NCBI RefSeq assembly: GCF_023278085.1
Contig: NZ_CP066265.1
Location: 1,580,501-1,644,500 of the forward strand
From: Pseudomonas syringae
GTDB taxonomy: Bacteria > Pseudomonadota > Gammaproteobacteria > Pseudomonadales > Pseudomonadaceae
DNA: 64,000 bases
Direction of reading: 5' to 3'
Shown: positions 36,479 to 45,305 of the stretch, one piece after another
Position numbering within the stretch: the first letter of the stretch is position 1
How the letters are laid out: the number at the start of each line of letters is the position of its first letter
Program-made: the position numbers and the translations under genes
The notes under the pieces: generated by a model
The model's input: the letters and a program-made list of their open reading frames with translations, nothing else
What the model was told of the DNA's origin: nothing
Database searches by the model: none

Positions 36479-36917
36479 TCTATTTTCCATTAGAGCGATG
36501 CAGTCGAGCATCAGGATGGTGGGTGTCCGGGACACTCACGCCTGTCAGACCTTTTCTACAGCACTTGGACGGGAAAGCAAACGTTGCGCAGTGCAAGACC
36601 CTGATTTGCGGTAGCAAACGTCGCGCCTGCGCCGAATTCGTTTGAAAGCAGGGACTTGCTCACAGTGACCGTGCGGCTGAATTTTGACGCACACACAGGC
36701 CGATAGTGAACCTGACCCGGTTCGAGGAGTCTGTTAGCTGATGGTTTTTTCTGGACGGCCTGCAAAACAGGGAACTGATGCGCTTTCAATTGCGTGTCAT
36801 TGGCAGACAATCCGTCCGGGCAGGAGTTGCAAGAACCTTTGATCGCCTGTCCTCCCATCGTTAGCCGGCCCGTTCAACGAGGCTTTATTTTCATTCCGGA
36901 TAAAGATAATTATCGCC
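36479..36917. other. Intergenic stretch between divergent ppnN and the SH3 gene
   Basis: No gene is supported on either strand. It should contain the promoters of both flanking divergent genes. I found no clear operator or structured RNA by eye. Confidence 0.5.
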
Positions 36918-37592
36918 ATGTCTCGTCATCTTTCTGCACTTCTTTCTCGTGCCCCTGGCCTGTTCTGCGCACAGCGTCGTTTGCTGGGTGCCGGCCTGTT
37001 CGGTGCTGTGCTGACCGTGATCGTTCCTGGCAATGCTCAGGCTGCAAACAACGAGCGTTGGGTCAGCGACAGTCTCACCACTTATGTACGCAGCGGGCCG
37101 ACGGATGACCATCGTATCGTCGGTACGCTGAAGTCCGGGCAGAAGGTCGAGTTGCTCACCTCTTCGGGCAAGTTCAGCCAGGTGCGCGGCGAAGGCGGCG
37201 CAACGGTGTGGATTCCGAGCAGTGACCTGCAAGAGGTTCCTGGTCAGGCTGAGCGCGTGCCGCAACTGACTCAGCAGGTCGCCGACCTGACCGAGCAACT
37301 GGCAGGTATCGACAACACCTGGAAGACCCGCGTGCAAGGCATGCAGGAAACCCTGGACGCGCGCAAGAAGCTGGTCGATGAGCTGGAAGCCCGAACCAAA
37401 ACCCTGAACGATCAACTGGCTGATTCTCAGGCTGAATTGCGTGCGACCCAGGCGCGCCTCGGTGACGAGAACAAGCAAGTGATGATGCGTTACATGGTCT
37501 ACGGCGGCAGCATTGCCGGTGCAGGGCTGCTGGTCGGCCTTATCCTCCCGGCGCTGACCAAGGGCCGCAAGAAGAATGACGGCTGGGTGTAA
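36918..37592 (+). CDS. SH3-domain, coiled-coil membrane protein (YgiM/TIGR04211 type)
   Basis: This 224-residue protein has a signal peptide with a hydrophobic core at about 23-37 and a bacterial SH3 domain (SDSLTTYVRSGPTDDHRIVGTLKSGQKVELL, key part TYVRSGPTDDHRIVGTL). A coiled-coil region follows at about 110-185 (repeated LTQQVADLTEQL and LEARTKTLNDQL heptads). A C-terminal TM helix (YGGSIAGAGLLVGLILPAL) ends in a short basic tail, GRKKNDGWV. This layout is that of the YgiM family. It is a periplasmic-facing membrane-anchored protein, presumably binding peptidoglycan or envelope proteins. A strong hairpin follows the gene. Confidence 0.85.
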   Translation: MSRHLSALLSRAPGLFCAQRRLLGAGLFGAVLTVIVPGNAQAANNERWVSDSLTTYVRSGPTDDHRIVGTLKSGQKVELLTSSGKFSQVRGEGGATVWIPSSDLQEVPGQAERVPQLTQQVADLTEQLAGIDNTWKTRVQGMQETLDARKKLVDELEARTKTLNDQLADSQAELRATQARLGDENKQVMMRYMVYGGSIAGAGLLVGLILPALTKGRKKNDGWV

Positions 37593-37984
37593 CCCGCTGT
37601 GTAAAGCATGCCGACGCCCTGCGTCGGCATGCTGCCCGTAATGTTCCCTGTCGCATGACGGGCACCCTCAATCATCAGTCTGCCTCCCCGCAACGCCTTT
37701 CTTATTCCCGCAAATTCGATCCAGCTCGCAAAACAAACGCTTAACCGCCATGCCGAAGAGGTGCGAAGTGCATGTTCGCCCTATAGTTTCTGCAAGGATG
37801 GTCGAAAAACTGTGTGTGCCGTAAACCTCACCCTGTCAGACGGGGGAGCGTTGGCAAGCTGTGCCTGAGCATCAGTCAGCTATCAGTTATCAAGCATGTC
37901 CTGAAACATGGGCTGCTGAGCCGTGTCCGGGTAGCGCTCGGGCTGTGGGTCTCGTATTTTTACTTCTCCTGTGCAGGAATCCGG
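37593..37984. other. Intergenic stretch upstream of the REC-TPR gene
   Basis: Apart from the terminator hairpin at its start, nothing is recognised. An in-frame extension of the next gene back to 37814 is open but lacks a ribosome-binding site and family features, so it is left as non-coding. Confidence 0.5.
37605..37633. terminator. Strong hairpin after the SH3-domain gene
   Basis: AGCATGCCGACGC and GCGTCGGCATGCT form a perfect 13-bp stem with a 3-nt loop, 12 bp after the stop codon. No T-run follows, so it may act as a Rho-independent terminator only weakly or as an mRNA 3'-end stabiliser. Confidence 0.7.
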
Positions 37985-39586
37985 ATGCTGGCGTACAACC
38001 AAAAAAGCTTTCTTATCGTTGATGACTTTTCTGACTTTCGCAGTTCAGTCAGGTCGATGCTGCGTGAACTGGGCGTCAAGGAAGTGGATACCGCCGACAC
38101 CGGTGAAGAAGCGCTGCGCATGTGCGCGCAAAAGCGTTACGACTTCGTGTTGCATGACTTCAACCTGGGCGACGGTCGCAAGAACGGTCAGCAGGTGCTG
38201 GAAGACCTGATGGTCGAGCGGCTGTTGAGTCATGAAAGTGTCTTTATCATGGTCACCGCCGAAAACAGTCAGGCCATGGTCATGAGTGCGCTGGAATGGG
38301 AGCCGGACGGCTACCTGACCAAGCCGTTCAACCGTGCCGGTCTGGCTCAGCGTCTGGAAAAACTGGTGCAACGCAAGACGCTGCTCAAACCGATTCTGCA
38401 GGCGCTCGACCGTCGTAACCCGGCTGAGGTGCTGGCCGCGTGCAACGCATTGATCGAGCAGGACCCGCGTTATGCGCCACTGTGCCTGCGCCACAAGGCC
38501 GAGGCCTTGCGCGATCTGAAACAGAACGAGCCGCTGGAAGCTTTCCTCAAGAGCATTCTGGCCGACCGCGCCACGCCTTGGGCCTACGGCGCACTGGGCA
38601 GCCTGTTGCTCAAACGCGGTAAGGCTGCCGAGGCGCAGGCCGTCTACGAGCAGGCGATCAAGGCCTTTCCGATCATGCCGGCGCTGTTCGACGGGCTGGC
38701 TGACGTGCTGGTTGCCCTCGGCGATGCCAAGCGGGCGCAGGCGGTACTGGAAAGCGCGGTGCGCCTGTCACCGCTGGCGGTTCGACGGCAGCGGCTGCTG
38801 GGCAAGCTGGCGCTGGGCAACGAGGACTTCGAAAGTGCCTCCAAGGCCTACCGTCAGGCGGTTTCACAGGGGCAGCATTCGCGCTTCAAGGACCCCGAGA
38901 CCAATCTGGGGCTGGCGCATGCCTTGATCAGCAAGGGCGGCGAGCAAGGGCTTGATGCGCGGACCCGGGTCGAGGTCAACAACGCGTTGGGTGACGTCGC
39001 CAAAGAACACAGCAGCGACGAAGGTCTGCAAGTACGCACGCGCTTGATGAAGGCTTCCAGCCTGCAACACTCAGACCCGGAAGCGGCCGCGAAACTCACC
39101 GAGCAGGCGATGGCCCGGCTGGACGGGACGGAGCTGTTTCTCAGCGCCGAAGCCTCTTTGATGGTGGCCGCCCAGCTCAAGCAGCTGGGTCAGGAAGAGG
39201 CGGGCGCCGGTGTCTTGAAGAACTGCGCGCAAGTTTATGGCGACGACCCGGCGGTGATGAAAAGCGTCGCCAGCATGACTGACGACCCTGCCATCCTGGG
39301 TGCCAACAAGGCAGCCAGCGACCTCAACCTGCAAGGCGTGCGCAGTTACAAGGCGGGCAACCTGACCGAGGCACAGGGGTTTTTCCGCAGTGCGCTGGCG
39401 TTGCAGCCAAAGAATCTCAGTATTGCGCTCAACATGGCGCAGTCGCTGCTCCATCCCGGCCAGAGCCTCGGTCAGGCAGGCCTGGACGAGTGCCGGGCCA
39501 GCCTGACCATGGTCGGCAAGATCCCGGACAGCGACCCGCGCTTCGAGCGTTATCAAAAACTCAGGGAGAGGGCGTTTGGCGCATGA
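37985..39586 (+). CDS. Response regulator with C-terminal TPR repeats
   Basis: This 533-residue protein has a receiver domain at 1-125 (acidic pair at 13-14, phosphoacceptor Asp58 in LHDFNLGDG, Thr91, Lys113 in LTKPFN). About 400 residues of helical TPR-like repeats follow (for example LGSLLLKRGKAAEAQAVYEQ and LNLQGVRSYKAGNLTEAQGF). There is no DNA-binding or enzymatic output domain, so signalling is probably through protein-protein contacts. The ATG at 37985 follows AGGAATCCGG. The gene overlaps the next, a small histidine kinase, by 4 bp (ATGA), so they form a two-component pair. The physiological role is unknown to me. Confidence 0.88.
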   Translation: MLAYNQKSFLIVDDFSDFRSSVRSMLRELGVKEVDTADTGEEALRMCAQKRYDFVLHDFNLGDGRKNGQQVLEDLMVERLLSHESVFIMVTAENSQAMVMSALEWEPDGYLTKPFNRAGLAQRLEKLVQRKTLLKPILQALDRRNPAEVLAACNALIEQDPRYAPLCLRHKAEALRDLKQNEPLEAFLKSILADRATPWAYGALGSLLLKRGKAAEAQAVYEQAIKAFPIMPALFDGLADVLVALGDAKRAQAVLESAVRLSPLAVRRQRLLGKLALGNEDFESASKAYRQAVSQGQHSRFKDPETNLGLAHALISKGGEQGLDARTRVEVNNALGDVAKEHSSDEGLQVRTRLMKASSLQHSDPEAAAKLTEQAMARLDGTELFLSAEASLMVAAQLKQLGQEEAGAGVLKNCAQVYGDDPAVMKSVASMTDDPAILGANKAASDLNLQGVRSYKAGNLTEAQGFFRSALALQPKNLSIALNMAQSLLHPGQSLGQAGLDECRASLTMVGKIPDSDPRFERYQKLRERAFGA

Positions 39587-40278
39587 GTGAAGAGAGGGAG
39601 CAGGGGCTCGATTTCTCCATGGTGATTGCCTCCACCGTGCACGACATGAAGAACTCGCTGGCGACGCTGACTCAGGCGCACAGTGAGTGGCTGGCGAGGC
39701 TTTCCGCGCAGCAACTCGACACGCCCGAACATGGCGTTATCGAATACGAGTTCGCCAACCTGAACGGCATGCTGGTGCAGTTGCTGGGCCTGTATAAACT
39801 CGGCGTCAATCAGATGCCGCTGCGCCCGGACTACCACGAGCTGGATGATTTCATCGAAGCGCAGCTGGCACATCACCAGGACGTGCTGAGCAGCCGCGGC
39901 ATTGCGGCTCGTTATGCCATTGATGTTGTGAGCCCGCTGGGCTTTTTCGACCGTGAGCTGGTGGGATCGGTGGTGGGTAACATCATCATCAACGCGACCG
40001 GTTTTGCCCGTGAGCAGATCTTCGTCGGCGTGTCCGATGAGGACGGTCAACTGAAGATCACCGTCAACGACGACGGCCCCGGTTACCCGGCCTACCTGAT
40101 CGAGCAACAGACGGATTATGTGCTGGGCATCAACCAGGGCAGCGGCAGCACCGGGCTGGGTCTTTATTTTGCTGCGCACATTGCCCGGTTGCACGTGCGC
40201 AATGGCTTGCAGGGGCGTATCGAGATCGCCAATGGTGGCGTTCTGGGCGGCGCCCTGTTCAGCATGACGCTGCCCTGA
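39583..40278 (+). CDS. Small cytosolic sensor histidine kinase
   Basis: This 231-residue kinase has no TM segment and no recognisable sensor domain. Its N-terminal phosphotransfer helix has His20 in STVHDMKNSLATL, and an HATPase domain carries VGNIIINATGFA (N-box), VNDDGPGYP (G1) and GSTGLGLYFAAHIARLH (G2). It is coupled by a 4-bp overlap to the REC-TPR regulator before it. With so little beyond the kinase core, the signal must come from a partner, possibly the TPR repeats of the regulator; this is inference. Confidence 0.88.
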   Translation: MSEEREQGLDFSMVIASTVHDMKNSLATLTQAHSEWLARLSAQQLDTPEHGVIEYEFANLNGMLVQLLGLYKLGVNQMPLRPDYHELDDFIEAQLAHHQDVLSSRGIAARYAIDVVSPLGFFDRELVGSVVGNIIINATGFAREQIFVGVSDEDGQLKITVNDDGPGYPAYLIEQQTDYVLGINQGSGSTGLGLYFAAHIARLHVRNGLQGRIEIANGGVLGGALFSMTLP

Positions 40279-40344
40279 ACCCCGAGCCCGCCAGCACGCA
40301 GCCTTCGCCAGCACCTGACAGGATCGCGGGGTGAGCGTGATTGC

Positions 40345-41154
40345 TCAGAGATTCAGCCCGAAACTCTGTTTGATGCTGTTGAGGCTGTCCATCAGTTCCT
40401 GATTGGAGGCGAGCGGGTGTTTGACCGGCTCACAGCCGTGCTTGAGCTTGAAGTGTTCGGTGGCGTCGAGAACGTTTTGCTTGTGCAGGTTACTGGACGA
40501 AATGGTCGACTGTTCATAGCTCCAGGGCTCGTCTCCCAGATAACGCTCTGAATGGTCGATATCGGCAAAGAACCAGAATGGCGGGTGCATGTTCTGGTTG
40601 ATGATGGCCAGGGTGTGATCGACGTGTTCAAAAGCGTTGTGATACGTCTCGTCCATCAGTCCGGCCGCCTCCAGGCTGCGTCTGGAATAGTAGGAAAACG
40701 CCCCGACGCAATGCCGGTACAGCGGCAGGGTGATGCCGTTGCCATAATCAATCTTGCACACCGCATTGGCTTCGCCGTCAGGCGTTTTGTTCATCAGCCC
40801 GTGCTGGCTGTAATTCAGATGCTGAATGCCGGTCAGTGTCGACGTCAGGATATAAAGCTCGAAGACTTCCGGGCTCTTGATGTAGATATCGTCTTCGATC
40901 AGAAACAGATGTTCGCAACCAGCGTCCAGCAGCAGTGAGAGCGCCCTGTTCTTGGATTTGCCTACGCCGAGGTTGCTTTCATTGTTGAACAAGACATCGC
41001 TGTCGTAGGCGGAGTGTTCGGGGTACGCGTCGCCGTCATTGATGATGACGATGCTGTCGATGATGTCGGCGGGCAGTGAATCGTAAAGTTTTCTCAGCAG
41101 GGCGGGGCGGTTATACGTGACGATTCCGCAGCCAACCTTTTGACCATTGATCAT
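40345..41154 (-). CDS. Glycosyltransferase family 2-like protein
   Basis: This 269-residue protein has a GT-A-type nucleotide-sugar-binding fold: GIVTYNRPALLRKLYDSLP at the N-terminus, IIINDGDAYP, and an EDD acidic motif (LFLIEDDIYI) in place of DXD. The rest contains FEHVDHTLAIINQNMHPPFWFFADIDHS (key part FEHVDHTLAII), probably acceptor-side. There is no TM segment or signal peptide, so it acts in the cytosol. The ATG at 41154 has an AGAGGA ribosome-binding site and removes a 34-residue upstream extension. It is divergent from a methyltransferase at 41401. The acceptor is unknown. Confidence 0.8.
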   Translation of the reverse strand: MINGQKVGCGIVTYNRPALLRKLYDSLPADIIDSIVIINDGDAYPEHSAYDSDVLFNNESNLGVGKSKNRALSLLLDAGCEHLFLIEDDIYIKSPEVFELYILTSTLTGIQHLNYSQHGLMNKTPDGEANAVCKIDYGNGITLPLYRHCVGAFSYYSRRSLEAAGLMDETYHNAFEHVDHTLAIINQNMHPPFWFFADIDHSERYLGDEPWSYEQSTISSSNLHKQNVLDATEHFKLKHGCEPVKHPLASNQELMDSLNSIKQSFGLNL

Positions 41155-41400
41155 GGTGATCCTCTGTCTTTCTGTGGCCTGAGCCTGATTTTTGGTGGCT
41201 TGCGTCAGCAATGGCCGGGTAAGTTGGGCACTTGGCTGACGTAAATCATCGTGCATTCACACTGGATCCAGATGTTTAGCAATATCTGCGCCAATGGCCA
41301 GTCGCAGGCTTGCGCATGGCAGGCGATAGTTAAAGTTCTGTCTGGTATCGCCGATATTTCAGGCAGGTTTATCCAGATAACGACGAGCGACGGGGGAGCA

Positions 41401-42312
41401 ATGCAGTTAGCCAAGAAGTACTGCCAGGGGCAAGGTATCGAACTGGGTGCGGCAGCTCACAACGCATTCAACCTTGCCAGTTGCCTGAACGTTGCGCCCT
41501 GCGACGGCGTCGAGTTTTTGCACCCTCGTGATATGGAGGATTATCAGCAGTACTTTGTCGAGCAGATGAAGGTGTCGGGCGACGTTTCAAAAGTCGACAT
41601 GCTCGGCGACTTTCAATGTATCCACACGCCAGATGCGTCAGTTGACTACCTCATCAGCTCGCACGTGATCGAGCATGTTCCCAATCTGTTTTCCGCCTAC
41701 GTCGAAGCCCTCAGGGTGCTGAAGAACGGCGGTGTCTTCTTTTGCATCTTTCCCAAGCGCACGGCCGCCAAGACCGACCGCGCGCGTCGTCTGACGACGC
41801 TGGCGCAGATGATCGAGGACTATGAAAACAAGATAGACATGACCACCGTCACTGAGGGTGAATGGCGCGGTCATTATCAGGTGTTTTCCTTGCAGAGCAT
41901 GATCCGCGCCGTCAATCACGTTAATTCCTCGGGCCTGGGCTGCTGGTACATCGAGTGCGTCGAAGAGACGGATTCGAAGGTAGGCAACGGCCACACCATC
42001 GTACTGCGCAAGGTAGAAGGGCTGTCGGCCGGTAAATGGCAGGATGTCGCCGACTTCAATGCGCAGTTCAATCAGCTGTTGATGGCGGGCAAACTGGAAA
42101 ACGCATTGACGCTGACCAAGATTTTGCTGTCGTTCAATTTTTTCGATGCCACCAAGCTGCATCTCGCCGGTGCCCTGAGTCGCCAGCTGGGTCACGTTGC
42201 CGAGGGCGTCGAATTTCTGCGCCAGGCCCTGGTGGTCGATCCGGAGAACGAGGACTACCGAAAGGAATTCATCGAAGTGACCGGCGCACCGTTTCACAAT
42301 CCGGTGCTCTGA
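41401..42312 (+). CDS. SAM-dependent methyltransferase with C-terminal helical extension
   Basis: This 303-residue protein has a class I methyltransferase core: motif I region GIELGAAAHNAFNL, a post-I acidic site, motif SVDYLISSHVIEHVPN (methyltransferase type 11 style), and LKNGGVFFCIFPKRT. After about residue 215 it continues into a helical, TPR-like tail (AGALSRQLGHVAEGVEFLRQALVVDPENEDYR, key part GVEFLRQALVVDPENEDY). The ATG at 41401 follows GGGGGAGCA. Divergent to a glycosyltransferase, it may modify the same glycan, but the substrate is not evident from sequence. Confidence 0.8.
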   Translation: MQLAKKYCQGQGIELGAAAHNAFNLASCLNVAPCDGVEFLHPRDMEDYQQYFVEQMKVSGDVSKVDMLGDFQCIHTPDASVDYLISSHVIEHVPNLFSAYVEALRVLKNGGVFFCIFPKRTAAKTDRARRLTTLAQMIEDYENKIDMTTVTEGEWRGHYQVFSLQSMIRAVNHVNSSGLGCWYIECVEETDSKVGNGHTIVLRKVEGLSAGKWQDVADFNAQFNQLLMAGKLENALTLTKILLSFNFFDATKLHLAGALSRQLGHVAEGVEFLRQALVVDPENEDYRKEFIEVTGAPFHNPVL

Positions 42313-42430
42313 AGCTGCAAGCTGCAAGCTGCAAGCAGAGGCCAGAAGACTCGCGCTTGCCACTTGAAGCTTGAAGCTTGAAGCTTGAAACTTGCAGCTT
42401 AAAGCTTGCAGCTTAAAGCTTGCAGCTTAA
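42313..42430. repeat. 7-bp tandem and inverted repeats
   Basis: Three copies of GCTGCAA (42314 on) are followed after a short spacer by about four copies of GCTTGAA and then alternating CTTGCAG/CTTAAAG units up to 42430. The two halves are partly inverse complements (GCTGCAAG versus CTTGCAGC), so the region can fold. It sits between the methyltransferase stop and the ribosome-binding site of the glutamine-synthetase-like gene. Arrays of this kind recur in intergenic DNA of Pseudomonas. Confidence 0.8.
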
Positions 42431-42448
42431 CCACAAAGGATTGAACCC

Positions 42449-43792
42449 ATGACTCGCAATGACCCCCATTCGCTGGCGCAGCAGTTGATGGGCATTGATG
42501 AAGTGGAGTGTGTGACCCCGGATTTGAACGGTGTGCCGCGCGGCAAGGTGATGACGGCTGAAGGTTTTCTCGAGGGCCGCCGTTTGCAGCTGGCGCGTGG
42601 CGTTTTGCTGCAATGCATCATGGGCGGCTACCCGCCGGCACGCTTCTATGGCAGTGATGACGGCGACCTGGCCCTGGTCAGCGACCCGCAGCAGATCCAC
42701 CGCCTGCCCTGGAGCGAGCCGCCTCGTGCTCTGGCCATCTGTGATGCCATGGACCTGAGCGGCGAGCCGTGCAGGCTGTCCACCCGCAATCAGCTCAAGG
42801 CGGTGATTGCGCGCTACGCCGATCGTGGCCTGGCACCGGTTGTGGCCACAGAGCTCGAGTTTTTCGTCTTCGCTCCCAATCCTGATCCGCTTTTCCCGTT
42901 CATGCCGCCGGTCGGGCTGGACGGGCGACGCGAAGCCGGGCAGTCGGCGTTCAGTATCAGCTCCAGCAATGGCCTGCGTCCGTTCTTCGCCGAGGTCTAC
43001 GCGTGCATGGCAGCACTGGGCCTGCCGCGTGACACGGTGATGCACGAGATGGGCGTCAGTCAGTTCGAGATCAACCTGCTGCATGGTGATCCTTTGCTGC
43101 TGGCCGACCAGACCTTTCTGTTCAAGCACCTGCTCAAAGAGGTGGCGCTCAAGCACGGTCTGATCGTGGTGTGCATGGCCAAACCGCTGGCAAGCACGGC
43201 GGGCAGTTCGATGCACATACATCAGAGTGTGGTGGCAGCGGAGACCGGCCTTAATGTATTCAACGATGTGAACGGCAACGCCACTGCCACGTTCCGTCAC
43301 TTCATCGGCGGCCAGCAGGCCTGCATGGCAGACTTCACCGCGTTGTTCGCGCCTAATGTGAATTCCTATCAGCGTCTGTTCCATCCATACGCGTCACCCA
43401 ACAATGCCTGCTGGTCCTACGACAATCGCGCCGCCGGGCTACGCATTCCGTCGAGTGCAGCGGCGGCCAGAAGGGTGGAGAATCGTTTGCCCGGCGCGGA
43501 CGCCAACCCTTATCTGGCCATCGCTGCAAGTCTGGCGGCCGGGCTTTACGGTATTGAGCAGGGCCTGGAACCGACCGCGCCGATGCAGGGTGAAATCGAG
43601 GTGCCGGAAGAATTGTCACTTCCGTGTACCTTGCAGGCCGCTCTTGAGCGTCTGACAAGCAGTCAGTTGGCCAAGGAACTGTTTGGTCATGAATTCATCG
43701 AAGGCTACGTCGCGTCAAAGGCCCTGGAGCTGAGCAGTTTTTTTGACGAGATAACCCCCTGGGAACGGCGCGTTCTGGCGGCCCAGGTTTAA
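42449..43792 (+). CDS. Glutamine synthetase family ligase, gamma-glutamylpolyamine synthetase-like
   Basis: This 447-residue glutamine-synthetase-fold enzyme has the catalytic glutamates in VATELEFFVFAP, the H-motif GSSMHIHQS, and the C-terminal RRVENRLPGADANPYLAIAA arginine/glutamate motif. It is more like PuuA/SpuI gamma-glutamylputrescine synthetases than housekeeping GlnA: it lacks an obvious adenylylation tyrosine loop and is slightly shorter. Such enzymes join glutamate to polyamines or other amines for catabolism. No other puu/spu gene is adjacent, so the amine is uncertain. The start follows AAAGGA. Confidence 0.85.
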   Translation: MTRNDPHSLAQQLMGIDEVECVTPDLNGVPRGKVMTAEGFLEGRRLQLARGVLLQCIMGGYPPARFYGSDDGDLALVSDPQQIHRLPWSEPPRALAICDAMDLSGEPCRLSTRNQLKAVIARYADRGLAPVVATELEFFVFAPNPDPLFPFMPPVGLDGRREAGQSAFSISSSNGLRPFFAEVYACMAALGLPRDTVMHEMGVSQFEINLLHGDPLLLADQTFLFKHLLKEVALKHGLIVVCMAKPLASTAGSSMHIHQSVVAAETGLNVFNDVNGNATATFRHFIGGQQACMADFTALFAPNVNSYQRLFHPYASPNNACWSYDNRAAGLRIPSSAAAARRVENRLPGADANPYLAIAASLAAGLYGIEQGLEPTAPMQGEIEVPEELSLPCTLQAALERLTSSQLAKELFGHEFIEGYVASKALELSSFFDEITPWERRVLAAQV

Positions 43793-43846
43793 GAATCGCA
43801 GTGTCGGGCTCGCCCATTCGGGCGACTCCCTATTTTTGGAAAGTTG

Positions 43847-45238
43847 ATGCGCCAAATCTGGAAGTCCTTTCGAGCGCTTTATTTTGCCTCGTTGATGATG
43901 TTGATCGGCTCGGGTCTGCTGAGCACTTATCTGGCCCTGCGCCTGGCGGCCGATCAGGTCGACAGCCTGTGGGTCGGTGCGTTGATGGCCGCGAACTATT
44001 TCGGTCTGGTCCTGGGCGGCAAGATCGGTCACCGCCTGATCGGCCGCGTCGGTCACATTCGCGCCTACGCCACCTGCGCCGGGATCGTCGGTGCGGCCGT
44101 GCTCGGGCATGGTCTGATCAGTTGGCTGCCTGCCTGGCTGGTGCTGCGGGTGATCGTCGGTCTGGGCATGATGTGCCAATACATGGTCATCGAGAGCTGG
44201 CTCAACGAGCAGGCCGAGGCCAAGCAACGCGGCATGGTGTTCAGCGGCTACATGATTGCGTCCTATCTCGGCCTCGTGCTGGGGCAGTTGGTGCTGGTGG
44301 TCCACCCGCAACTGGGTCCTGAGCTGCTGATGCTGGTGGCGCTGTGTTTTGCCCTGTGTCTGGTGCCCGTTGCCATGACCCGCGCCATTCACCCGGCGCC
44401 TTTGCACCCGGCACCGCTGGAACCGCGCTTTTTCATGAAACGCGTGCCGCAATCGCTGACGGCGGTATTGGGTGCGGGGCTGATCATTGGTTCGTTCTAC
44501 GGTCTTGCGCCGGTCTACGCTGCCGAACAGGGGCTGTCCACCGAGCAGGTCGGTCTGTTCATGGGTTGCTGCATTCTTGCCGGTTTCCTCGTGCAGTGGC
44601 CGCTAGGCCTGTTGTCGGACCGCTATGACCGCTCCGTGCTGATGCGGGTATTTGCGGCTGCACTGGTTGTCGCTTCACTGCCGCTGGCGGTGTTCCCCAG
44701 CGTGCCGGTCGAGGTGCTGTTCGGCGTCGGTTTCCTGGCCTCGCTGATGCAGTTCTGTCTCTACCCGCTGGCCGTGGCATTCGCCAATGACCACGTCGAG
44801 GCCGAGCGGCGTGTGTCGCTGACCGCGATGCTGCTCATGACCTACGGGATTGGCGCGAGCATTGGTCCGCTGGCTGCGGGTGTGGTCATGAAAGTTTTCG
44901 GCGGCCACATGCTGTATGTGTTTGTCTGCGGCGCTGCGGCGATTCTCGTGCTGTTGATCAGGCCCAAGGCCGTTACTCACCTGCATCAGGTGGAAAACGC
45001 TCCACTGCACCACGTGGCAATGCCGGACAGTATGTCCAGTTCGCCGTTGGTGGTGGCGCTCGACCCGCGTGTGGATGAGCAGGTGGTGCAGGACCAGATG
45101 CAGACGGCCGTCGAGCCGGAAGTGGCTGCCGAAGAGCCCGGGCTTGAGCCTGAAGCTGAGGTCGCGGCTGATGCCGGGGTCGATGAGGAAAAGCCAGAGG
45201 AAGAGCGTGAGGGCGAGCGCGAGACCTGGAAGGCCTGA
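43847..45238 (+). CDS. MFS transporter (YcaD-like) with acidic C-terminal tail
   Basis: This 463-residue protein has twelve hydrophobic segments and the major-facilitator pattern, including the inter-helix GLLSDRYDRSVLMRV loop typical of MFS A-motifs. After about residue 385 it carries a cytosolic tail rich in Glu and Pro (for example VEPEVAAEEPGLEPEAEV) that is not part of the transport fold. The ATG at 43847 is preferred to the TTG one codon earlier because GGAAA lies upstream. The substrate is unknown. It follows the glutamine-synthetase-like gene by about 54 bp and may be co-transcribed. Confidence 0.82.
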   Translation: MRQIWKSFRALYFASLMMLIGSGLLSTYLALRLAADQVDSLWVGALMAANYFGLVLGGKIGHRLIGRVGHIRAYATCAGIVGAAVLGHGLISWLPAWLVLRVIVGLGMMCQYMVIESWLNEQAEAKQRGMVFSGYMIASYLGLVLGQLVLVVHPQLGPELLMLVALCFALCLVPVAMTRAIHPAPLHPAPLEPRFFMKRVPQSLTAVLGAGLIIGSFYGLAPVYAAEQGLSTEQVGLFMGCCILAGFLVQWPLGLLSDRYDRSVLMRVFAAALVVASLPLAVFPSVPVEVLFGVGFLASLMQFCLYPLAVAFANDHVEAERRVSLTAMLLMTYGIGASIGPLAAGVVMKVFGGHMLYVFVCGAAAILVLLIRPKAVTHLHQVENAPLHHVAMPDSMSSSPLVVALDPRVDEQVVQDQMQTAVEPEVAAEEPGLEPEAEVAADAGVDEEKPEEEREGERETWKA

Positions 45239-45260
45239 ATGTAGCGGGAGGGGAGTGGAT

Positions 45261-45284
45261 GATTGCGGCAGGGCTGCCGCAATC
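45261..45284. terminator. Terminator-like hairpin between the MFS gene and ycgR
   Basis: GATTGCGGCA and TGCCGCAATC form a perfect 10-bp stem with a 4-nt loop between two convergent genes, so it could serve both. No T-run is seen. Confidence 0.7.
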
Positions 45285-45305
45285 ACTGGTGATGCGGTGT
45301 TTCTG

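Noticed and set aside
37814..37984. Longer N-terminus for the REC-TPR protein
   Set aside because: The extra 57 codons have no ribosome-binding site and precede a receiver domain that normally starts at the chosen ATG.
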